From contig CAJNDT010004668.1 of NCBI GenBank assembly GCA_905221615.1, forward strand, positions 943,001 to 1,007,000: a stretch of 64,000 nt of DNA, read 5' to 3'. This document shows positions 21,110 through 28,614 of the stretch, one piece after another (position 1 is the first letter of the stretch; every line of letters starts with the position of its first letter). Position numbers and translations under genes: made by a program. The notes under the pieces were generated by a model. That model was not told the DNA's origin, did no database searches, and saw only the letters and a list, made by a program, of their open reading frames with translations. The DNA comes from Symbiodinium sp. CCMP2592 (Eukaryota; Sar; Dinophyceae; Suessiales; Symbiodiniaceae).

Positions 21110-21140
21110 CATCTGGACACATGCGCTAACGTGCCAGGTG
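21110..21140 (+). ncRNA. conserved hairpin, module E
   Basis: Arms CATCTGG and CCAGGTG (7 bp with one G-U), inner CAC/GTG, loop ATGCGCTAAC. GTTGGCC (21019) and GGCCAAC (21080) precede it; GGGAGGCC at 21187 follows. Compared with module D1, three stem positions differ and pairing is kept. Confidence 0.55.
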
Positions 21141-21371
21141 GCCCCTCCCGAAAATGACGTAGCCTCGGTGACCCAAGCTCTTCCATGGGAGGCCGAAGAA
21201 TGGTGTTGCTTGCGCATAGTGTTGAAGTCCAAGTTGTACTTTTGTATCTCAACGATTGCAGCGAACGAATCGATCGCTCTTTGACTTGCCAGCTCAGGTG
21301 TGCCTGAGTCCAGCTGTGACGAGTGGCAGCTTCGAATCAATCGGTTGTACCAGGAGAGAGCTATCACTGCT

Positions 21372-24173
21372 ATGCAGCACTGTCGACAAATCAACTTCAT
21401 CGCCGATGGGTCTACTCACAGCACCAGCGATTGTCTTGTGACAGTGGCTTGGGCGAATGAGATTTCTGCTGCAGTGTTTGCACCCATGCAAGTGATGAAG
21501 ACTGGACAAGTTTCTCCACAAGACCGGTTTGACGACGACCTGCTTCTTCACATATCAAAGCGAAAGAAGCTGGAAAGGATTGCTGCATTCAGGCAGCTTC
21601 AAGCGATCAGTCACCAAATCTGGATTTTGCACAGAGGGCGAATGGATTTGGGCTCTTTCAAGATCGCCCCCTCTCTTGGGCAGAGGCCTGTGAAAAGATA
21701 TGAAAGCAGGGTGGTTTTCCAAGTTGGAAAAGAAGACAATGACATTGACCGCTGTTTTCAGTGGTTGAGGGACAATCCGGATCCGGCTGAAGGCAGAGTG
21801 CCAGAAGGCAGAGTGCCAGAAGGCAGAGTGCCACCAGCTTTTCCTCATGTCTCCTTTCTGAAGACAATGTCTGAGGATGGAGAGATCACAAATGTGCTCC
21901 CCGTCTTGCCAGAGTCAGAGAAGTGGTGGCTGAACATTCCACTGCTGGTCTTGGGCCTTGACCAGGGCAGCATCGGACTTGCTGGCATGGCCTATGCTAT
22001 GCGTGAAAACATGATTCATGTGAAATGTGACAAGATTCACAGGGCCATTCGAGATTTCAAAAACAGCATGTCGAGATGCCTCAAAGGACTCTTCCTGAAA
22101 GCACAACTTCACTCCTCTTACATCTTTGCCCTGAATTATAAACCCTTTGGAAGTGGTGGTTTCTACCAGCAGAAGAAGGAAATGCTGGCGAGTTTTGTTT
22201 CCTGCACATCACCGAGCAGAAGCTTGTTGTGGGACGCTTTTCGAGATAAGATTGCCTATGACTTAGACAGGCAGCTATCCGGTGACGAGCATGAGATTGA
22301 ACATATGCTTGCAAATGTCGAATCCTTCATGAAGAAGGGCAGCTTGGTGAAATCCTCCAGATGGTTCAGCTGGAACCAGCTATGTTGTGAGCAACTTCAT
22401 GAGTTTCATGTCCTCAAAATGCTGCTGGCTGATCATTTCGGTGAAGATCAATCTTTCAGCCCTTGCTCAAGGGAAAGACTCAGCCTGTATTCCAACTCGG
22501 CGAATACACAATCGGGCAAGGAGCTCTTCGAAGGCAGAGTGCCAGAGTCCGAAGGCAGAGTGCCGGACTCTGACAATGGTGAGAGGCAGGAAGATGCACT
22601 GGGTGATTTGCAAAAGCTGTCACAGGCTGGTCGTGCCACTGATCCACGGAAAGAACTCAGCTTGTTGAAAGCCAGCATGGGGGGCTTCAAGTTGGCATAC
22701 TATCTCATGACAGAAGACCTTTTCGATCACTCCAAGATATTGTACAAAGTGACCGAACCGTTGTGGACATGGTATGGGAAACAAGTAAAAAACGTTAAAT
22801 CGCCGCAGGATGGTCGAGGTTATGCCGAGTTGATGACAGTGAATGATGCCTGGAAAGCAGACAAACATTTGTTGCAGATTGTCTCCAACCTGCAGAAGAC
22901 CGAGTTGTGGAAGGAGCATCTGGATACTGATTTACACGAGCCCGCAGAAAAAATCATGATGTTGAGCTTGCATTTGCTGATGAACAGGGTCTGGACTTGC
23001 AGTCTTTTTTCACTTCCACCAGATGCCTATGCGGGATTGCTGTCACCTGATGCAGAAATTCGGACGATCACGGCTTTGAAGGCAAAGGGCCATCACACAT
23101 CACTCTTGAGGTTGGAGTCGACATTGGCACGGTCCACTCCAAGTGTTCATGCCCGGCAACTCTTCACAGACCTGCAAGTTGGAATCAGCCATCCTTCGAG
23201 ACTTTTTCTGGACACATTGGAGGCACAGGGATATGAAGTGGCGCCTCCGGGGTCAGAAGACATTGTCGTGGATGATGTTGACACAGAGCAGGACGGGGAG
23301 ATGGAGGATTCTGTGCCTGAAGAAGCAGATGACGGTGCCGGAGTTGGTGACATTTTGTTAGACGGGCAAGAGGGCAGAGTGCCAGCTCAAAGGACTGTAA
23401 CAATATCGGTACCAGCATGCCCTGCAACCCACCTGCTGAGTGTTCTGGTGCAGACGCTGCCAGACAACAAGATTGTGGAAGATGTGCACAACAAGATTCG
23501 TAATGATTCTTTGTTGAACAAAACCCGCAAGCAAACATACTCCACGATTCAAACTGTGATCGAGAATTCAAACGTCTTTGAAAGCCGTTCAATCAGGCAT
23601 CCGGCAAAAGTCAAACGGGAATATTTTGAAAGGGAGTTTTGGAATGTGGACAGGAAGCGCCAAAAGTTGTGCTTCAGAGGATGTGTCCACAAGCTGCCGT
23701 CACAGTATACCGAGATTGTCGGCGACAAGACATGGAACACCCTGTCAGAAGAGACACTCGAACGAGCATCAGCTGCGTGGTCATGGCTAATTCACTACAA
23801 TGATGCAAGACTGGCATCTCAGCATGTTCCCTTGCGTGCTGGGAAGTTTAGCAGCCTTGCAGCCCCTTTGAAGATCTTGAACCATGTCTTGGATTTGACA
23901 TGCTATCTCTCTCTTGGGGCAAAAACCTGGGCTGCTCTCATGTGGCCAGTGGTCCAGCATGAGGACCAGTCGACAGGAGAGATATATTTTGTTTTGAAGG
24001 CAGAGTGCCCGGATGGTTCCAGCGTCAAGGCCTGCTGGATTCATTTGTATGAGCCCCAGTATTGGGAAGTCATCGAAACAGAGGCAGTCTTCTGGAATGG
24101 CTTCATTTGCCTCCGTCGTTGTGCTACAAGCTCAGTGTCACTTCTATCCTATATGTTGCAGCATCCCAAGTGA
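21372..24173 (+). CDS. large unrecognised protein, possibly nuclease/transposase-like
   Basis: 933 residues from the first in-frame ATG. The frame is already open and protein-like from about 21300, right after a TTGCCAGCTCAG acceptor-like site, so an upstream exon is likely. NFIADGSTHS near the start and LLVLGLDQGS about 200 residues later are the type of Asp-bearing strands found in RNase H-fold transposases, but I cannot place the remaining catalytic residues, so this is a guess. Six elements encode GRVP: three in tandem at 21790-21834, two near 22531-22563, and one at about 23370. One near 23997 is read in the rare KAEC frame. An acidic linker (about 23265-23345) separates the N- and C-terminal regions. 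The last ~250 residues are again well structured (LCFRGCVHKLPSQYTEIVGDK). No second copy is seen in this window. Confidence 0.6.
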   Translation: MQHCRQINFIADGSTHSTSDCLVTVAWANEISAAVFAPMQVMKTGQVSPQDRFDDDLLLHISKRKKLERIAAFRQLQAISHQIWILHRGRMDLGSFKIAPSLGQRPVKRYESRVVFQVGKEDNDIDRCFQWLRDNPDPAEGRVPEGRVPEGRVPPAFPHVSFLKTMSEDGEITNVLPVLPESEKWWLNIPLLVLGLDQGSIGLAGMAYAMRENMIHVKCDKIHRAIRDFKNSMSRCLKGLFLKAQLHSSYIFALNYKPFGSGGFYQQKKEMLASFVSCTSPSRSLLWDAFRDKIAYDLDRQLSGDEHEIEHMLANVESFMKKGSLVKSSRWFSWNQLCCEQLHEFHVLKMLLADHFGEDQSFSPCSRERLSLYSNSANTQSGKELFEGRVPESEGRVPDSDNGERQEDALGDLQKLSQAGRATDPRKELSLLKASMGGFKLAYYLMTEDLFDHSKILYKVTEPLWTWYGKQVKNVKSPQDGRGYAELMTVNDAWKADKHLLQIVSNLQKTELWKEHLDTDLHEPAEKIMMLSLHLLMNRVWTCSLFSLPPDAYAGLLSPDAEIRTITALKAKGHHTSLLRLESTLARSTPSVHARQLFTDLQVGISHPSRLFLDTLEAQGYEVAPPGSEDIVVDDVDTEQDGEMEDSVPEEADDGAGVGDILLDGQEGRVPAQRTVTISVPACPATHLLSVLVQTLPDNKIVEDVHNKIRNDSLLNKTRKQTYSTIQTVIENSNVFESRSIRHPAKVKREYFEREFWNVDRKRQKLCFRGCVHKLPSQYTEIVGDKTWNTLSEETLERASAAWSWLIHYNDARLASQHVPLRAGKFSSLAAPLKILNHVLDLTCYLSLGAKTWAALMWPVVQHEDQSTGEIYFVLKAECPDGSSVKACWIHLYEPQYWEVIETEAVFWNGFICLRRCATSSVSLLSYMLQHPK

Positions 24174-24279
24174 CATGTTTTCATTTAGGATTCTGTCAAC
24201 TGTCGACCCATACAGTAAATAGTACAATAAACTTATATAAGTTTTGCTGTGCTTGTTTTTGCTGACTCGACTGAGGGAA

Positions 24280-25467
24280 ATGTCACAAGCATGTCGGACT
24301 CTCGCAGACTGCCAGAATCTCGCCGAGCATGTGATCTCCCAGACTGGAAACGTAGACGAAAAAAAGCGAAAGGAGCTGCAACGAATGCGCCGTCCAAAGC
24401 TCATGAGCCTGATCGCTTCTCATCACCTTCCGGAAGATGAGGATTTCATGCGCAAAATTGAGGCTATGTATTCGACAGCCAAAGATTCAACAGAGGATGA
24501 GGATGAGGATGACATTATCATGGGGGACTTTGTTGATGAGCTGGTTCTTGACGACCTGCTTGCTGAGGACAAACAGGAATTTAAACTGGTCTCAGACGCA
24601 GTCAGAAAACGCAGAATCAAAAGGGTGCATCAAACCTGGCAGGCCATCAAGACGCAGCAAGCAAAGGCCAAGGCAAAGGGCAAGGCCAAAGCAAAGACCA
24701 AAGCAAAGGCCAAGCCACAGGCCAAACGGAAAGCCAAGAGAAAGATTTGTCGCCCACGTATGTTGCCCAGGAAGCAACCCGCGCCTCCTGATGAAAGTGG
24801 TCAAGAGGGAGCAGAAGGCAGAGTGCCAGCACCTCCTGCTGAGGTGCCGGTGGAGCCGGAGCCTGATAATCACGTGGAGGCCGCGGAAGGCAGAGTGCCA
24901 GCCCCTCCTGCTGAGATGCCGGAGGTGCCTGCTGCAATCCCTGTCCCAGAGCCTGATGATCACGTGGAGCCCGAGGAAGGCAGAGTGCCAGCCCCTCCTG
25001 CTGAGATGCCGGAGGTGCCTGCAGTGCCTATCCCAGCACTCGAGCCACGGGAGGTTGCAGTCCGTGGCCCCCAACATCAGCGGCGGCCGAACCGTGTTGA
25101 CTACCAAGGGGTATGGACACCTGTTCAATGCCCGGAGTGTCCCAAGATCGCTGGTGAGATGAAGTACGACCCGAATCCTGGTGGCACTGACAAAGCAAAA
25201 TGGTTTCTCCGAGTTCGTGTGACAGACGGCGGTCTCTTGGAAAGATTCGGAACATTTGTTATAGCTTCGATGTGGTTGCCTGATCTGCTGTGTGTTGTGT
25301 CACATTACATGAACCCATGTGTGTCTGGCATTGAAGGCGAGTGGAGCCACCTCGTACCCTATCACTGGGGACGTGTGGCTTCCAAGATGACAGAAGCGCA
25401 GGCCAGACAACACGTCATTGACCATAGGCCCTGTTGTGGCCCGACCAGGAGGCCTGGCAACAACTAG
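24280..25467 (+). CDS. Lys/Ala-rich, proline-rich protein with C-terminal Cys-containing domain
   Basis: 395 residues from the ATG at 24280 (MSQACRTLADCQNLAEH); the open frame extends upstream without an ATG. Order: a short helical N-terminus, an acidic stretch (DSTEDEDEDD), a strongly basic KAKAKGKAK-type tract (about 24655-24745) like those of histone H1-type chromatin proteins, then three repeats of EGRVPAPPAE(V/M)P separated by acidic linkers. The C-terminal ~120 residues look folded (WTPVQCPECPKIAGEMKYDPN, WFLRVRVTDGGLLERFGTFVIASMWLPDLL) with a CPEC pair and a final CC. Nucleic-acid binding through the basic tract is a reasonable inference; no named family is recognised. Confidence 0.6.
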   Translation: MSQACRTLADCQNLAEHVISQTGNVDEKKRKELQRMRRPKLMSLIASHHLPEDEDFMRKIEAMYSTAKDSTEDEDEDDIIMGDFVDELVLDDLLAEDKQEFKLVSDAVRKRRIKRVHQTWQAIKTQQAKAKAKGKAKAKTKAKAKPQAKRKAKRKICRPRMLPRKQPAPPDESGQEGAEGRVPAPPAEVPVEPEPDNHVEAAEGRVPAPPAEMPEVPAAIPVPEPDDHVEPEEGRVPAPPAEMPEVPAVPIPALEPREVAVRGPQHQRRPNRVDYQGVWTPVQCPECPKIAGEMKYDPNPGGTDKAKWFLRVRVTDGGLLERFGTFVIASMWLPDLLCVVSHYMNPCVSGIEGEWSHLVPYHWGRVASKMTEAQARQHVIDHRPCCGPTRRPGNN

Positions 25468-25747
25468 AGGATTCATCCTGCGCTGCAAAGAAAAGTTGTG
25501 TGTCTGTCTGTGTGCTTGCATTGATGGCAGCGGGTCCTGCTAGATTGGAATGCGTCCGAGAGACTGTGTGTTTCTGCTTGGGGAAGACGGATTGCGAAAG
25601 CATGTTCGCATTTTCACACATGTGGAATTTGTCACGTGCAAGCACATGGACAATCATTTCGAGTGCCACAACCCGGAAGCCGCACAAACTAGCACATGTG
25701 GTTTGAAGCCGTGCGTGCTTGTGACTGAACAGTAGCCGTCCAGAGCA

Positions 25748-26248
25748 ATGCATTTCGCCCCGATCGAACGAGGAGAGTGTTTCTTCAGAGGCGAGCTCTC
25801 CCCAATCTTGATCAAAACCGCTTGCGAAAAATTGGCCAAAGCGCCTGACCAGTGGAAACCAGCTGAGAGATGGAATGAAGTTTATGACGACGTGCCTTGG
25901 GAAATCATGGTTCGCTACCTGCGTTACTGGCCACGTATTGGCTCCCGCATTACAGGAGGCCTCAGGCTTCTTCGACGGTACCAAGGCCCCTTCCCGAAGT
26001 GTTATCAGGTGGGTGAAGGAGAAGAACCGCTGGAGTTGCCGCGCGTTTCTCTCGTTTGTGATTTTGTTTATGTTTGGAACGACGAAGATGAACAACAACG
26101 GCAGTTTGTCCTTCAGATGAAACACCTCTCACTTGTTGCCATCCGTCTCGGTGGTCCGGGGGAACTTCCTGACCTTGATGCTGGAGCAATACCTTTGACC
26201 GACCAGCTGAGTGCAAAGTTGGGGTGGGCAATAATTAATGGATCTTGA
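25748..26248 (+). CDS. unrecognised 166-residue protein
   Basis: ATG at 25748 to TGA at 26246-26248. It is compact and aromatic-rich, without low complexity (ERWNEVYDDVPWEIMVRYLRYWPRIG; VCDFVYVWNDEDEQQRQFVLQMKHLSLVAIRLGG), so probably a single globular domain. It contains no element inside, unlike most neighbours, but one begins 7 nt after the stop and another at about 26278. It is the last gene of the left block. No function assigned. Confidence 0.6.
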   Translation: MHFAPIERGECFFRGELSPILIKTACEKLAKAPDQWKPAERWNEVYDDVPWEIMVRYLRYWPRIGSRITGGLRLLRRYQGPFPKCYQVGEGEEPLELPRVSLVCDFVYVWNDEDEQQRQFVLQMKHLSLVAIRLGGPGELPDLDAGAIPLTDQLSAKLGWAIINGS

Positions 26249-26404
26249 GGCGGGAAGGCAGAGTGCCAGCAGCTGGGAAGGCAGAGTGCCAGACGTTGTC
26301 GCGTCACCCAGCTGTACCCTGCTTCGCCTGCACGTGATTCGCTTGACAGTGTGGTCAACGCAGAAAAGCGCAACATCCAGCAGTTCGTAGCCACTTCACG
26401 CGAT

Positions 26405-27240
26405 TTGTGCATCCCTAATACTATCAAACCCTAAAACTATGGCACTCTGCCTTCTAGCCCCAAACCCTAAATACTAAAGACCCTGAAACTCTAACCCTAA
26501 CCCTTTCATTACCCTCAAACCCTAACACTATGGCACTCTGCCTTCTAACCCCAAACCCTAAATATACTAAAGACCCTGAAACTCTAACCCTAACCCTTTC
26601 ATTACCCTCAAACCCCTAATACTATGGCACTCTGCCTTCTAACCCCAAACCCTAAATATACTAAAGACCCTGAAACTCTAACCCTAACCCTTTCATTACC
26701 CTCAAACCCTAACACTATGGCACTCTGCCTGCTAACCCCAAACCCTAAATACTAAAGACCCTGAAACTCTAACCCTAACCCTTTCATTACCCTCAAACCC
26801 CTAATACTATGGCACTCTGCCTTCTAACCCCAAACCCTAAATATACTAAAGACCCTGAAACTCTAACCCTAACCCTTTCATTACCCTCAAACCCTAACAC
26901 TATGGCACTCTGCCTGCTAACCCCAAACCCTAATACTAAAGACCCTGAAACTCTAACCCTAACCCTTTCATTACCCTCAAACCCCTAATACTATGGCACT
27001 CTGCCTTCTAACCCCAAACCCTAAATATAATAAAGACCCTGAAACTCTAACCCTAACCCTTTCATTACCCTCAAACCCCTAATACTATGGCACTCTGCCT
27101 TCTAACCCCAAACCCTAAATATAATAAAGACCCTGAAACTCTAACCCTAACCCTTTCATTACCCTCAAACCCCTAATACTATGGCACTCTGCCTTCTTAA
27201 CCCCAAACCCTAAAGACCCTGAAACTGTAAACCCTGTGCC
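26405..27240. repeat. tandem array of ~93-bp units with telomere-like sequence and reverse-orientation elements
   Basis: Nine units share the phase CTAACCCTAACCCTTTCATT, then ACCCTCAAACCCCTAATACT, then ATGGCACTCTGCCTTCTAACC, then AAACCCTAAATATACTAAAG. GGCACTCTGCC (the element in reverse) begins near 26440, 26532, 26626, 26719, 26811, 26903, 26994, 27089 and 27183. Units differ by small changes (TATACT/TATAAT, CTTCT/CTGCT, short deletions). Noncoding. Confidence 0.9.
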
Positions 27241-27269
27241 AGGTCTTCTTCATCCTCGTCTTCTCGGAA

Positions 27270-27625
27270 AAAACATTAGTTTTTTTTGTTTTAAAGTTTT
27301 TAAAAATTTTTAAAAGTTGTTTAAAGTCTTTAAAAGTCTTTCAAATTCTTTTTAAAGTTTGTAAAAGCTTTTAAAAGCGTTTAAAAGTCTTTTAAAGTAT
27401 TTTTAAAGCTTTTAAATGTATTTTAATGTTTTTAAAAGTCTTTTAAATATTTTAAAAGCCTTTTAAAGTTTTGAAAAGTCTTTTAAAGTTTGCAAAAGTC
27501 TTCTAAAAGTTTCTAAAAGACTTTTAAAGTCTTCTAAAAGTTTTTAGAATGTTTTTTCTTGCATTTGAAAGTTTTTAAAAGTCTGTAAACGTCTTTAAAA
27601 GCCAACTCTGTCGAAAAAGCCCTGT
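27270..27625. repeat. AT-rich TTTTAAAG-type degenerate repeat
   Basis: Runs of TTTAAAAGTCTTTTAAAG-like sequence with many small variations over about 350 bp. It lies between the last GGCAGAGTGCC array and the gene-poor right half, so it marks the change of sequence type. Confidence 0.85.
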
Positions 27626-28350
27626 GGATCTAAACCTTGTGGTTCTGGTTCGGTGCAAAAGGGCAATGATTAAATTAAGTCCCTAACCAAGAACCCAGTA
27701 ATACCAGCAATGCGAAGACTCTGCTACCCTGGAGCCTCGACCCTCTGAAAACCTCTGACAGGTCCCGGTTTGCACCTGCGCCCGCTTGTGCGACACGCAG
27801 CGCGCGGCCTTCGCATCGTCCAGCCCCCAGAACTTAACAGCCCTGGACAGCAGACCCCTAGCCAAAGGGCTTACTATAATAGTCTACAAACCAGACTCTG
27901 TATGTAAAGGAACCTCGGCCTGTTGAACGTATATAACCCCACGTTATATGGAGCTCCCTCTAGTATAATGTTCGCGGAAACTAGCAAGAAGAAACGCCTT
28001 TTCAGGTTCTTTTTCGATCGCAGTGCCGCTCGGCACACACAAACCACTGAGTCATGCATACTGGAAATGTGGAAATACTTCATGCAGTAGTGCGAAGGTT
28101 CTCTTGAAGTTCGGCAGGGGCTTCTTAGGGGTTTGTTTTGCTGCTGCTGCTACTGCAGGGTATATGGAGAGTAGAGCTTCATGGCAAAGTCTGAGGACAT
28201 GTCGAAAGGCAACCGCGACCGCCGCAGCCCTTTCCGATCGCAAGATCAACATGCCATTGCCATGGAGGCACTACATGTCCAAAGACTTCACAGCAAGCTC
28301 GTCAGGTTTGTGTGCCCGGCGATATGACAAAGCCACCAATGTGAGACATT

Positions 28351-28462
28351 CTGCAGCTACTTAAAGGATCATGGGACTACGTAAGTATAGGGTCATAAGC
28401 ACAGTTACCCTAATTATGACCCTAGTTACTAAGTCCCATGACCCTTTAAGTAGCCGCCGCAG
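28351..28462. mobile_element. MITE-like palindrome
   Basis: The left arm GC-GCTACTTAAAGG-TCATGGGACT-GTAA is repeated inverted at the right end with few mismatches (arms about 45 bp). The centre is short. No coding capacity. Confidence 0.7.
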
Positions 28463-28523
28463 TAGACCAGGTCATAGACCTTAAGGCCGGCTGCTCCCCT
28501 AAACCGCCGCTAAGCCCTACCGT

Positions 28524-28614
28524 TACCCAGAGGGTCCAAGTACTCCCTATTATAGGACTTTAGGGCCTTATTAGGTACCAAAACCCATAAATAAGGACTA
28601 CTTGGACCCTTGGT
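28524..28614. mobile_element. MITE-like palindrome, TACCCARAGRGYCC group
   Basis: Begins TACCCAGAGGGTCCAAGTA and ends with the inverse TACTTGGACCCTT; arms about 20 bp, total about 90 bp. Confidence 0.7.

Larger units (their letters stand above)
18111..21299 (+). ncRNA. noncoding stretch of diverged, structured repeat modules (candidate RNA family)
   Basis: No believable protein frame in 3.2 kb. At least five related modules are present, each with three parts in order: a long-range stem GTTGGCC...GGCCAAC (for example 19315-19321 with 19400-19406, and 21019-21025 with 21080-21086), a 30-31-nt hairpin with a conserved loop, and downstream GGGAGGCC (19517, 20289, 20709, 21187 and others). Elements mark several module starts (18596, 19142, 20022, 20746). 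A 55-nt block beginning AGAATGTTGTTTTGTTA is duplicated at 18119 and 20352, and TCCTTGTCGATTCGCTTGCC occurs near 18670 and 19229. Hairpin arms vary with compensating changes, which argues for selected RNA structure. It might be a SINE-like family, a small RNA array, or an intron of the following gene. Whether it is transcribed is unknown. Confidence 0.5.
262..27195. repeat. dispersed short element, core GGCAGAGTGCC (roughly 85 copies)
   Basis: A short sequence, usually GAAGGCAGAGTGCCA, recurs throughout the left half of the window and is absent from the right. GGCA and TGCC can pair around a GAG loop. None of its six reading frames contains a stop: forward frames read GRVP, KAEC or RQSA; reverse frames read GTLP, ALCL or HSAF. 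Copies sit in noncoding DNA and inside nearly every coding frame, sometimes as direct tandem 15-nt units (14551-14595, 21790-21834). Nearly all run in + orientation up to 26.3 kb, except one at about 13626. About nine reverse-orientation copies lie in the tandem array at 26.4-27.2 kb. Near matches (GCAGAGTGCC, AGGCGGAGTGCC, GGCAGAGTGTCA) suggest ageing. Mechanism and function are unknown. The count is by eye and includes the duplicated overlap region. Confidence 0.9.

Noticed and set aside
18850-21195. Similarity of GGCCGGGTGTGG and TGGGAGGCCGA to the SRP RNA/Alu domain
   Set aside because: Only short GC-rich strings match; order, spacing and the UGUNR turn are not convincing. Kept as a test for Infernal, not as a call.
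262-26290. GGC(N5)GCC pattern of the element resembles an NF-I binding site
   Set aside because: NF-I is an animal transcription factor family; no homologue is expected in dinoflagellates, and the copies lie inside coding frames.
26405-27240. CRISPR-like regular array
   Set aside because: The whole ~93-bp unit repeats, with no unique spacers, in eukaryotic telomere-like sequence.
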